DNA from: Planctomycetes bacterium SM23_32
Lineage (GTDB): Bacteria; Planctomycetota; Brocadiia; SM23-32
Assembly: GCA_001303885.1 (NCBI GenBank)
Contig: LJUE01000143.1
Span: 1-9,181, forward strand
Direction: 5' to 3'
Length of the DNA: 9,181 nt
In this document: positions 1 through 6,796 of the stretch, piece after piece
How positions within the stretch are numbered: position 1 is the stretch's first letter
How the letters are laid out: every line of letters begins with the position of its first letter
Program-made: the position numbers and the translations under genes
Notes under the pieces: model-generated
Database searches by the model: none
The model's input: only the letters and a program-made list of their open reading frames with translations
Told to the model about the DNA's origin: nothing

Positions 1-1971
1 CTTCCACGACGTGAATGGTTTATGGACTTCCACACCAGCGAGCACATCGCCGGCGTGGGCAGCCGGTTCGACCCCCACGAGTTCGCCGGCGCCCTCCGGA
101 GGGCCGGCGCCGACGGCTGCCTGGCCAAGGCCCGCTGCCACCACGGCTGGTGCTACTACCCGACGGAGATCGGCGAGCCGCACCCGCACCTGGAATGCCC
201 CGACCTGGTGGGCGGCATCATCGGGGCCGCGCGGAGCGTGGGGGTGAGCCCGATGCTCTACATCACGGTCGGCTGGGACGAGAAGACGGCCCGCGAGCGC
301 CCCGAGTGGCGACAGCGCCATCCGGACGGCACGCACGTGGGCGCCCCGGACGGCGAGCCGGGCTGGCGCAACATCTGTCTGAACACGCCCTACGCGGACT
401 TCGTGGAGGAGTTGTGGCGCGAGCTGCTCGGGCGCTACGACTTCGACCGCGTCTTCTTCGACATCGTCATGTACGGCGAGGACGGCTGCAGCTGCGAGTG
501 GTGCCTGGCGGGCATGCGCCGGGAGGGCCTGGACCCCGACAGCCGGGCCGACCGGCGGCGCTACGCCTTCGGCTCGCGGGAGCGGTTCATGGGGCGTATG
601 ACGGCGGCAGGCGCCGCGGCCAAACCGGACGTGCCGCTCTACTACAACAACCCCTGGCACGTCTCGGCCCACCCGGAGGCGTGCGCGGACCGGTTCCTGC
701 GCCACCAGCAGTTCATGTGCATCGAGTCGCTGCCTTCGGGGTTCTGGGGCTACGACCACTTCCCGTTCCAGGCCTGCTACTACGGGCACAAGGGGCTGGA
801 CATCTACTCGCACACGGGCCGCTTCCACACGGCGTGGGGGGACTTCGGCGGCCTGAAGAACCCGGCCGCGCTGGAATACGAATGCCTGCGGCACGCCGCC
901 TACGGCATCAAGACGGCCGTGGGCGACCAGCTCCACCCGAGCGGGGCCATCGAGCCCTACACCGCCGAGCTGCTGGCCGGCGCCTTCGCCAAGCTGAAGC
1001 CCTGGCAGGAACTCCTTCTCGGCGCCGAGCCGGTCTACGAGGTGGGCATACTCGTCGGCACGGGCACCGACCCCGACGCGCCGTTCGAGACGGACAACGT
1101 GCCCGAGACCGGCGCCATGCGCATGCTGCTGGAGCGGCAGACGCCGTTCCGGCTCTTTGACGGGTTCGAGGCGGACTGGCCGGTGCGCTTGATGATCCTG
1201 CCGGACCACGTGCACCTGGATGATGAACGCAAGGCCAAGGTTCGGCGGTTCATTGCCAGCGGGGGCAAGGTGATCGCCAGCGGCGTCTCGGGCGTGGGCC
1301 TGGAGGAGTGGCCCGTGGAGGGGATCGAGCCCTACCCCTTCCAGCCCGCCTACCTGCACCCGGCGGGCGAGGGGCTGCTCTGGGACTACCATTTCGCCCT
1401 CTACCAGCGGTCCTGGCGCGTGAAGGCGCGCCCGGGTGCCCGGGTGCTCGCCGTGCTGGCCGAGCCCTACTTCAACCGGACGGCGGAGCACTTCTGCTCC
1501 CATCGGCACGCGCCCGTCCGGGGCGACACGGCCGCCCCTGCCGTCTGCGTGAACGACAGTGTGGCCTACGTGGCGAACGACGTCTTCCGGGGCTATCGCC
1601 GCAACGGCTACGCCGTCTACAAGCGGCTCGTGCACGAGCTGATGGACCGGCTGCTGCCCGACCCGCTGGTCCGGACCAACTGCCCGACCACGGCGGAGCT
1701 GACGCTCAGGCGCCGGGACGACAGCTTGTTGATCTGCCTGCTGCACTACTGCCCGCAGCGGCGAGGGCAGGACATAGACATCGTCGAGGATGCGCAGGCG
1801 CTCGCCGGCGTCTCGCTGGGCCTCCGGGTCGAGGGCCGGCCGCAGGCGGTGACCCTCGAGCCCGAGGGCGTGGAGCTGGAATGGGAGTGGTCGGACGGCT
1901 ACGCCCGGGTGCAACTGCCCCTGGTGCGGGGATCGGCCGTGGTCATGCTCCACGGAGCGGGCTCGGGGTGA
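1..1971 (+). CDS. Glycoside-hydrolase-like protein: TIM barrel plus GH42-type trimerisation domain (5' end outside window)
   Basis: Probable carbohydrate-active enzyme of the hypothetical glycosyl hydrolase 6 / alpha-L-fucosidase-like type; substrate unknown. Residues here are counted from the first in-frame ATG at 22. Residues 1-330 look like a TIM barrel: MDFHTSEHI, KCHHG-like ARCHHGWCYYP (37-47), YITVGWDEK, DRVFFDIVMY with D147, CSCEWC (156-161) and CIESLPSGFWGYDHFPF with E235. D147 and E235 are plausible active-site acids, but this is inference. Residues about 335-480 resemble the Rossmann-like GH42 trimerisation domain (MILPDHVHLDDE, ASGGKVIASG). The C-terminus (about 565-645) looks like a beta-sandwich and holds the HYCPQRRGQDIDIVED stretch typical of this family. 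No signal peptide is visible. The frame is open upstream of the ATG (LPRREWF, which reads like family sequence) and no ribosome-binding site precedes position 22, so the true start is probably left of the window. The stop is TGA at 1969. Confidence 0.8.
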   Translation, partial: LPRREWFMDFHTSEHIAGVGSRFDPHEFAGALRRAGADGCLAKARCHHGWCYYPTEIGEPHPHLECPDLVGGIIGAARSVGVSPMLYITVGWDEKTARERPEWRQRHPDGTHVGAPDGEPGWRNICLNTPYADFVEELWRELLGRYDFDRVFFDIVMYGEDGCSCEWCLAGMRREGLDPDSRADRRRYAFGSRERFMGRMTAAGAAAKPDVPLYYNNPWHVSAHPEACADRFLRHQQFMCIESLPSGFWGYDHFPFQACYYGHKGLDIYSHTGRFHTAWGDFGGLKNPAALEYECLRHAAYGIKTAVGDQLHPSGAIEPYTAELLAGAFAKLKPWQELLLGAEPVYEVGILVGTGTDPDAPFETDNVPETGAMRMLLERQTPFRLFDGFEADWPVRLMILPDHVHLDDERKAKVRRFIASGGKVIASGVSGVGLEEWPVEGIEPYPFQPAYLHPAGEGLLWDYHFALYQRSWRVKARPGARVLAVLAEPYFNRTAEHFCSHRHAPVRGDTAAPAVCVNDSVAYVANDVFRGYRRNGYAVYKRLVHELMDRLLPDPLVRTNCPTTAELTLRRRDDSLLICLLHYCPQRRGQDIDIVEDAQALAGVSLGLRVEGRPQAVTLEPEGVELEWEWSDGYARVQLPLVRGSAVVMLHGAGSG

Positions 1972-2005
1972 GGCGGCCGTGCGCCCTGAGGAAGGAGGCG
2001 CAGGG

Positions 2006-2746
2006 ATGAAGAAGCACGGATGGGTCCTGCAGGTAGCCGCTGTGCTGGTGGGCTGCTCGCTGGCCGCTTACTTCGTCCATTACCTGCTGTTCCGCGACGC
2101 CCATCACATATTCATCTACCTGGTGGGCGACATCGCCTTCGTGCCCCTGGAGGTGCTGCTGGTGGCCGTGGTCATCGAGCGCCTGCTGGCGCGGCGCGAG
2201 CGGCAGGCCATGCTGGAAAAGATGAACATGCCGATCGGCATGTTCTTCAGCGAGCTGGGCACCGAGCTGCTCGGCGCCCTGACCCGGCGCGTGCGCAACA
2301 GGGGGGAGCTGCTGCCGCACCTGACGGTCGGGGCCGACTGGTCGCCGCGCGACTACGCCCGGGCGCGGGACGTCGTGCGGAGGTTCGAGTTCGGCGTGGC
2401 CCTCGAACGGCCGGACCTGCGGGAGCTGCGGGAGCTGCTCGGCCGGCACCGCGACCTGCTGTTGATGCTGCTGGCCAATCCCAACCTGCTGGAACACGAG
2501 AGCTTCACGGACGTGCTGTGGGCCATCTTCCACCTGATGGAGGAGCTGACTGCGCGGGTGTCCCTCGAAGAGCTGCCGCCCAGCGACCTGGCGCACCTGG
2601 CCGGCGACGTGCAGCGCGTCTGCTCGCGGCTCGCGCTGGCCTGGCTGCGCTACTGCGAGCACCTGCAGACCGCCTACCCCTACATCTTCTCCATCCTGCT
2701 GCGCACGCATCCCCTGCAGGAGCGCCCTGACCCCATCGTGCGCTGA
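2006..2746 (+). CDS. Conserved two-TM membrane protein of an uncharacterised family
   Basis: A 246-residue inner-membrane protein of unknown function. The ATG at 2006 is chosen because GGAGG (1994-1998) lies 7 nt upstream; a GTG at 1979 would add nine residues that do not look like protein. Two hydrophobic helices are visible, about residues 6-28 and 35-61, joined by the short polar turn RDAHH. The stretch HHIFIYLVGDIAFVPLEVLL and the later ERLLARRERQAMLEKMNM and MFFSELGTELL are, from memory, hallmarks of a family seen in diverse bacteria and some archaea without a known role. The remaining roughly 180 residues are mostly helical and cytosolic-looking: LRELRELLGRH, NPNLLEHESFTDVLWAIFHLMEEL, and a terminal YPYIFSILLRTHP block. 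It starts 34 nt after the hydrolase stop, so co-transcription is likely. It has no catalytic motif I can recognise and could be a sensor, scaffold or adaptor. Confidence 0.85.
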   Translation: MKKHGWVLQVAAVLVGCSLAAYFVHYLLFRDAHHIFIYLVGDIAFVPLEVLLVAVVIERLLARRERQAMLEKMNMPIGMFFSELGTELLGALTRRVRNRGELLPHLTVGADWSPRDYARARDVVRRFEFGVALERPDLRELRELLGRHRDLLLMLLANPNLLEHESFTDVLWAIFHLMEELTARVSLEELPPSDLAHLAGDVQRVCSRLALAWLRYCEHLQTAYPYIFSILLRTHPLQERPDPIVR

Positions 2747-2783
2747 GCTCGGCCGGGGCCGTTCGGGGCGCCCGGGCCAGGGT

Positions 2784-2812
2784 TTGCGGGCGCGACGGCC
2801 CGGCGGTATCAT
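2784..2812 (+). promoter_or_regulatory. Candidate sigma70-like promoter for the phosphatase gene
   Basis: TTGCGG (2784-2789) and TATCAT (2807-2812) are separated by exactly 17 bp in the 110-nt gap between the two-TM gene and the phosphatase gene. The -10 box matches consensus at five of six positions; the -35 matches only at TTG. Transcription would start near 2819, giving a leader of about 38 nt. That leader holds a 5-bp inverted repeat (GGCCG 2822-2826, CGGCC 2836-2840) just ahead of the G-rich ribosome-binding site. Prediction by eye only. Confidence 0.4.
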
Positions 2813-2856
2813 CGAGCTGCCGGCCGTGATCATCCCGGCCAACCAGGGGGGGAATC

Positions 2857-4470
2857 ATGGGGATGGAGGACGAGGAGCTGACGCTGCCGGGCGAGGCGCC
2901 TGTGCCGTCGCGCGCCCGCTCCCGGCTGGCGGCCGGCGCTGACGCCATCCTCGCGAGGCTGGTCCTCGGGCACTCGACCCTGGGCCGGCAGATGAGCCGC
3001 TTCTCGCGCGAGATGGAGGACGACGTCCTGCCGGCGGCCCGCGATGGTCTGCCGACCGAGAGCGACCTCTGCTTCGACGCGCGCGACGAGGGCGCGACCG
3101 TGGTCATCCCGATCGGCCCCGAGTTCCGGGCGCTCGGGCCTTACGGTGAGCTGGCCCGTTTCCTGCGTTCCGTCGGCGTGCAGTCCCTTGTGCTCGACGG
3201 CGACCTGGAGTCGAACCAGGTCCACGACGTGCTGCGGGTGCTATGGGGCGTTCGCCGGGCGCTTCAGACCGGCCGCGTGGGGCGGTGGGGCGAGATGCTC
3301 GGTCGTGAGGGGGTCTACGAGGCCCTCACGTCTTCCGCGGGGCTTCACGCCGCGTGCGCCGACGTGCGCTTTCAGCCTGAGATCGGTCGCCTGACGGTGC
3401 GCAGCTCCTACTGCCCGCTGACCTTCTCGCGGGCCGTGACGGCCTACATGGAGCGCGTCTCGGCCTTCAACGACCATCGGGCGTTCTTCTACGCGGCGCC
3501 GCGCTACGGCCTGTTGGCCGCCGCGGCAACGCTCCTGGCGCCGGCCGCCATCCTGCTGATCGGGCCGTCCCTGGGCGTGGTGCTCGGCGTGGGCGCGGTC
3601 GTGGCGCTCGCCGCTGGGCTCTGGACGGTCATCGTCTTCAAGACCATCGGCGCCGTGCAGTACGACAGGGAGTACCAGGCCAGGCAGATCGAGCGGCGGC
3701 ACGAGGCGCTGATCCGGCTGCACGAGACCGTGCAGACCGACCTGGAAAGGGCCAGGCGCATCCAGCGGGCCCTGGTGCCCGGACCCAAGCTCCAGCCCTT
3801 CCCCGAGGACGTCCATTTCGCCCATTCCTTCGTGCCCGAGATGGCCGTGGGCGGCGACTACTACGACTTCAAGCAGGTGGACGACCACCGCGTGGCCGTC
3901 GTGCTGGCGGACGTCTCGGGGCACGGCATGGCCGGCGCGTTCGTGACGGGCATCATCAAGACGGCGTTCGAGCTGCGCGACCTGGCGCGCGTGCCGCCGG
4001 CGGACTTCGTCGGTGAGGTCAGTGACATACTGGCCCGACTGACGCCAACCGACAGCTTCGCGGCCGTTGTCCTGGCCGTCTACGACGTGGCGCGCCGCAC
4101 GCTGGCCTACGTCAACGCGGGGCACAACCCGCGTCCGATGGTGGTGCGCCGCCGCCAGCGCCGGGTCGAGAGGCTGGACGGTTCGGCCGGCCTGGTGGCG
4201 GGCGTCACGCCCGGGACGCCCTACGAGCAGGCCGAGACGCAGCTTGCGGCCGGCGACAAGTTCGTCATCTGCACCGACGGCATTATTGAGGGCGCCGACG
4301 AGGCGGGGGAGCTGTTCGGGCTGGCCCGCCTGGAAGAGCTGCTGATCGGGACGGCTGACCGGCCGGCCCTCGTCATGCCCGATTACATCCTGCACGCCCT
4401 GGCCGACCACATCGGCGACGCCCCGCAGAACGACGACCACACCATCGTCGTCATGGAAGTGCTCAGGTAG
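2857..4470 (+). CDS. Membrane-anchored SpoIIE/PP2C-type Ser/Thr protein phosphatase
   Basis: Predicted Mn/Mg-dependent phosphatase (537 aa) that would dephosphorylate a protein substrate, in this family often an anti-sigma antagonist. Residues about 1-205 form a soluble N-terminal region with no domain I can name; GVQSLVLDGDLESNQVHDVL (107-126) recalls a short beta-helix motif seen N-terminal to some signalling domains. Two TM helices follow, about 217-238 and 240-262, then a charged, likely coiled-coil linker (265-305). The catalytic domain spans about 310-537: VGGDYYDF with D334, LADVSGHGMAGAF with D352, AYVNAGHNPRP (417-427), CTDGIIEG with D474, and QNDDHTIVV with D526/D527. The expected metal-binding aspartates are therefore all present. 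The start ATG follows AGGGGG ending 6 nt upstream; a second ATG at 2863 would shorten the protein by two residues. No HAMP, GAF or PAS domain is seen, and no STAS or anti-sigma partner lies in the window, so the target is unknown. Confidence 0.92.
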   Translation: MGMEDEELTLPGEAPVPSRARSRLAAGADAILARLVLGHSTLGRQMSRFSREMEDDVLPAARDGLPTESDLCFDARDEGATVVIPIGPEFRALGPYGELARFLRSVGVQSLVLDGDLESNQVHDVLRVLWGVRRALQTGRVGRWGEMLGREGVYEALTSSAGLHAACADVRFQPEIGRLTVRSSYCPLTFSRAVTAYMERVSAFNDHRAFFYAAPRYGLLAAAATLLAPAAILLIGPSLGVVLGVGAVVALAAGLWTVIVFKTIGAVQYDREYQARQIERRHEALIRLHETVQTDLERARRIQRALVPGPKLQPFPEDVHFAHSFVPEMAVGGDYYDFKQVDDHRVAVVLADVSGHGMAGAFVTGIIKTAFELRDLARVPPADFVGEVSDILARLTPTDSFAAVVLAVYDVARRTLAYVNAGHNPRPMVVRRRQRRVERLDGSAGLVAGVTPGTPYEQAETQLAAGDKFVICTDGIIEGADEAGELFGLARLEELLIGTADRPALVMPDYILHALADHIGDAPQNDDHTIVVMEVLR

Positions 4471-4488
4471 GCGGGCGTGCGCGCGCCT
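4469..4488. terminator. Possible hairpin at the convergent gene junction
   Basis: The 17-nt space between the phosphatase stop (4470) and the NIF3-like stop (4488) can fold, with its flanks, into an A-GGCG/CGCC-T stem that continues as GC pairs after one G-G mismatch, with a 4-nt loop. There is no T-tract on either strand. It could act as a bidirectional terminator, but a G+C-rich sequence of this length often folds by chance. Confidence 0.25.
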
Positions 4489-5276
4489 CAGTGCCACTGC
4501 CAGGGGCGGCGGACCTGGAAGAACTCGACGTCCAGTTCCGGGAACCGCTCGCTGAGGATGCCGCAGAAACGGCGCAGGCCGGGGTTCTCGCTCCCCTCGT
4601 GGCTGGTCTCTATCATGGGCACGCCGCACTCCGCCGAGAAACGGAACCCGTAGCTGCACGCCTCCCCGGCGACCAGCGCGTCGCAGCCCATCGCCAGCAG
4701 CTCTTGCTGGTAGGCGACGTTGGTGAACAGCCCCAGCCCGCCCCACGGCAGGCCGATGCGCGAGACGACCTGCCCCAGCCCTTGCGGCGCGGACACGCGC
4801 ACGTGCTCCATGCCCATGCGGGCCTTGACGCGCTCGGCCAGTTCGCCCAGCGTGCACGGCTCTATCCGGTAGACCTTCGCCAGGCCGTCGGCCTCGACGG
4901 GCGCTGCGAGCCCGAGCCGCTCGGCAAAGACGTCGAAGATGCAGAACTGGTCCAGCGACCCGTGCAGGCGCAGGAACGCGGCCCCGCACGCGTCGAGCAG
5001 CTCCCGCCGCGCCCGGTTCACCTGCCAGTCCTGCCAGCCCTCCGGGGCGTCGGGGCGGTTGACGGCGTCGTAGGGGTAGTAGAGGCTCTCGTGCCCGATG
5101 ACGATGCCGGCGCCCGCGTCGGCGGCCCTCCGCAGCGCGTCTTTCGTGGCCATCCAGCAGACCAGCGCGCGCCGGGCGTCGCGGTCGCCCTGCCCGTGCT
5201 GGAGACCCTCGTCGCTGTGCAGGGGGTGGCCGACCTGCTGCTCGAGGAAGGCGACGATGTCGAAGGCCGTTGCCAC
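4488..5276 (-). CDS. NIF3/DUF34-like protein (dinuclear metal-centre fold)
   Basis: A 262-residue member of the NIF3 (DUF34, YbgI) family, whose members bind two metals and have no settled biochemical function. Family landmarks are in order: GIVIGHESLYYP (57-68), RLHGSLD (103-109), and ETSHEGSENPG (223-233) near the C-terminus. By family analogy H62, D109, H226 and E230 are metal ligands. The usual His-His pair at the first site is His-Glu here (H62, E63), so the metal site may differ. Its length matches the short family form without the inserted middle domain. The start is GTG at 5276-5274, 14 nt downstream of the stop of the enolase-superfamily gene. A GTAGGA ribosome-binding site overlaps that TAG stop, so translational coupling is likely. 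The partner gene suggests a role in the same metabolic pathway, possibly as a hydrolase or repair enzyme, but this is inference. The annotation 'GTP cyclohydrolase 1 type 2' should not be carried over. Confidence 0.85.
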   Translation of the reverse strand: MATAFDIVAFLEQQVGHPLHSDEGLQHGQGDRDARRALVCWMATKDALRRAADAGAGIVIGHESLYYPYDAVNRPDAPEGWQDWQVNRARRELLDACGAAFLRLHGSLDQFCIFDVFAERLGLAAPVEADGLAKVYRIEPCTLGELAERVKARMGMEHVRVSAPQGLGQVVSRIGLPWGGLGLFTNVAYQQELLAMGCDALVAGEACSYGFRFSAECGVPMIETSHEGSENPGLRRFCGILSERFPELDVEFFQVRRPWQWH

Positions 5277-5290
5277 TTCGCCGGCGGTTC

Positions 5291-6397
5291 CTACCGGAGT
5301 TCGGAGACGCGCCCCTCGGCGTCTTGCAGCCAGTCCTCGTTCACCTCGATGCCCCAGCCCGGCCCGTCCGGCACCTTGACGGCGCCGTCCTCAATCTCCA
5401 GAGGCCGTTCCAGCAGGCCGTCCGACCAGTCGGTGGGCTCGATGGTCCACTCCTGCTCGTAGAGGCAGTTGGGCACGGCGGCGGCGAAGTGGAGCGTGAA
5501 GAGCTGCACCATGGCGCGGTTGGCCGCGTGGGGCGTACAGGCCAGGCCGAACTCGCGCGCCACCCCGGCGGCGCGCAGCGCGCGGCAGACGCCGCCAATG
5601 TAGAGGATGTCCGGCTGCACGATGTCCACAGCGTGCATGGCGGCCATGCGGCGGAACTGGGGGATGCTGTTGTCCTGCTCGCCGCCGGCCACGTAGACGT
5701 CCAGGGCGTCGGCCACCGCCCGGGTGGACTCGATGTCGGGGTAGGGGCAGGGCTCCTCGAAGTGGAAGACCCCGAAGCGCTCCAGCATGCGGCCCACGCG
5801 CACGGCCTTGTGGGCGGTGTAGCTGCTGTTGGCGTCCACGTTGATGCGCACCTCCTCGCCGAGCGCCGCGCGCACCGCCTGCACCAGTGCCTCGGTGCGG
5901 CCGGGCCACATGTCCCCGTCGCTGCCCCAGCGGGCCTGGGGTCCGGTGCCGATGCGCACCTTCACGGCCCGGAACCCCTGCTCCCGCGCCAGGCGCCGGA
6001 GCCGCTCGGCCTCGTCATCGGGCGCGATGTCGCGCCGCATGCTCGAGGCATACATCGGCACGGGATCGCGCACGCGCCCGCCGAGCAGGTCGGCCACGGG
6101 CCGGCCCCAGAGCCTGCCCTTCAGGTCCCACAGCGCCGTGTCAATGCCGCTCAGCGCGCGGCAGACGAACGTGCCCGGGAACTTCATCGTCCGGTCCATC
6201 ACCCGGTCGCAGATGGCTTCGGCCCCCAGCGGGTCCTCCCCGAACACGATGGGCGCCAGCATCTCGTGAAGGACCTTCACCGTTACGGCCCCGCCGTAGG
6301 TGGAGCACTGGCCCGTGCCGAAGTCGCCCGTGTCGGCGTGGACGCGACAGACGGGGATGTCGTTCTTCAGCCAGGTTTCGATGCGGACGATCTTCAT
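5291..6397 (-). CDS. Enolase-superfamily enzyme, mandelate racemase subgroup (acid-sugar dehydratase-like)
   Basis: A 368-residue enzyme with an N-terminal capping domain (about 1-115) and a C-terminal modified TIM barrel. Visible catalytic motifs are KVRIG (K146, R148), VDAN (D188), FEEP (E214), GGEQD (E240), QPD (D263) and TPH (H290). The distances D188-E214-E240-D263-H290 (26, 26, 23, 27 residues) equal those of mandelate racemase D195-E221-E247-D270-H297, so the three Mg ligands and the His-Asp dyad are intact. The second lysine of the usual KxK is arginine, which points away from simple racemisation and fits a dehydratase acting on an acid sugar; the substrate cannot be read off. ERLRRLAREQGFRAVKVRIG is typical family sequence. 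The ATG start at 6397 has a weak GGGA about 7 nt upstream and overlaps the TGA of a possible broken upstream frame as ATGA. The NIF3-like gene follows after 14 nt and is probably co-transcribed. Confidence 0.9.
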   Translation of the reverse strand: MKIVRIETWLKNDIPVCRVHADTGDFGTGQCSTYGGAVTVKVLHEMLAPIVFGEDPLGAEAICDRVMDRTMKFPGTFVCRALSGIDTALWDLKGRLWGRPVADLLGGRVRDPVPMYASSMRRDIAPDDEAERLRRLAREQGFRAVKVRIGTGPQARWGSDGDMWPGRTEALVQAVRAALGEEVRINVDANSSYTAHKAVRVGRMLERFGVFHFEEPCPYPDIESTRAVADALDVYVAGGEQDNSIPQFRRMAAMHAVDIVQPDILYIGGVCRALRAAGVAREFGLACTPHAANRAMVQLFTLHFAAAVPNCLYEQEWTIEPTDWSDGLLERPLEIEDGAVKVPDGPGWGIEVNEDWLQDAEGRVSELR

Positions 6398-6571
6398 GGC
6401 GATCCCACGTGCAGAAGCACGGGAGCCCCCGAGGCAGGGCGCTCAATCCGGTGCTCGCAGCCGCCCGCGCCGATGACGCCGGGCGGCGCGCTCCTCGAAG
6501 ATGTCCGTCAGGCGGTGCGCCGCGGCGTGCTCGCGCGCCAGGTCGTCAGTAGGCGGCAGGGGTAGTGGCAT
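6394..6571 (-). pseudogene. Possible frameshifted small gene upstream of the enolase-superfamily gene
   Basis: Two adjacent minus-strand frames look coding. Frame A starts at an ATG (6571-6569), and its codons 9-31 (6547-6479), including LAREHAAAHRLTDIFEERAA, all end in G or C. It then turns arginine-rich and stops at 6443. Frame B, one base over, takes up near 6490 with PPGVIGAGGCEHRIERP and continues SGAPVLLHVGSP to a TGA at 6396-6394, which overlaps the enolase-gene ATG as ATGA. Joined by a 1-base shift around 6480-6490 they would give a protein of about 58 residues. I do not recognise its family, and only a weak GAGAG precedes the ATG. It may be a remnant, an assembly error or chance openness of G+C-rich DNA. 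Confidence 0.28.
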
Positions 6572-6669
6572 GGCCGAGACTCTCGCCAGAAAACCACGCC
6601 CGCTGGCGTTCACCACCGGAGCGCCCCCAAGGACAGAAGTCCATCGCGCCGGGACAGGTTTCCCCGCAA

Positions 6670-6739
6670 CCGTCCGGCTTCCCAGCGCATGTTACATGCT
6701 CGGGGCAACTCGTGCAAGCGCCGGGGAAGCAAGGACCGG
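6670..6739. repeat. Imperfect long inverted repeat, candidate structured RNA or regulatory site
   Basis: GCTTCCC (6677-6683) pairs with GGGAAGC (6724-6730). Outside it GTCC (6672-6675) pairs with GGAC (6733-6736) across a 1x2 internal loop, and CC (6670-6671) pairs with GG (6738-6739) past a bulged C. Inside it GCGC (6685-6688) can pair with GCGC (6718-6721). That gives about 17 pairs around a loop of some 29 nt. It matches no riboswitch I can identify, and the strand is undetermined. Confidence 0.3.
6687..6699. promoter_or_regulatory. 13-bp perfect palindrome, candidate operator
   Basis: GCATGT-T-ACATGC is perfectly symmetric and lies in an unusually A/T-rich patch of the intergenic region. 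Its size and symmetry fit a binding site for a dimeric helix-turn-helix regulator such as a GntR-type protein, the kind often controlling acid-sugar genes. No regulator gene is in the window. As RNA it could form only a weak 5-bp stem with a 3-nt loop. Confidence 0.3.
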
Positions 6740-6796
6740 CACGCTGCTCGCCTGGGGCAGGGGAACTGCAGCGGCCGGCGCCGCGTCCGCTGCGGG

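Larger units (their letters stand above)
6572..6796. other. Intergenic region without a supported gene
   Basis: This interval separates the divergently transcribed enolase-superfamily and lipoprotein genes. All three plus-strand frames give low-quality, arginine/proline/alanine-rich peptides. On the minus strand, frames run through but contain no recognisable motif. It holds short inverted repeats (for example GGAC/GTCC at 6640-6651) and the larger imperfect one at 6670-6739, which are listed separately. Confidence 0.6.

Noticed and set aside
15..1160. Long plus-strand reading frame overlapping the hydrolase-like gene
   Set aside because: Arginine/proline/alanine-rich translation with no motifs; a shadow of the gene in another frame, as is common at high G+C.
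3241..4989. 582-codon minus-strand frame opposite the phosphatase gene
   Set aside because: Low-complexity Arg/Gly/His-rich translation; it is antisense to clear SpoIIE motifs and overlaps the NIF3-like gene in another frame.
5270..6565. 431-codon plus-strand frame opposite the enolase-superfamily gene
   Set aside because: Antisense shadow rich in Ala/His/Gly/Val; the minus-strand enzyme has intact catalytic motifs with exact spacing.
6689..6717. Minus-strand promoter TTGCAC-17-TAACAT for the enolase/NIF3 genes
   Set aside because: Only three of six positions match at -35 and four of six at -10, and it lies about 290 nt from the start codon; too weak to list as a feature.
6640..6740. Possible cobalamin-type riboswitch on the minus strand
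   Set aside because: A GGGAA followed by GC-rich stems recalls it superficially, but the conserved B12-box and core sequences are missing and the downstream genes are not B12-related.
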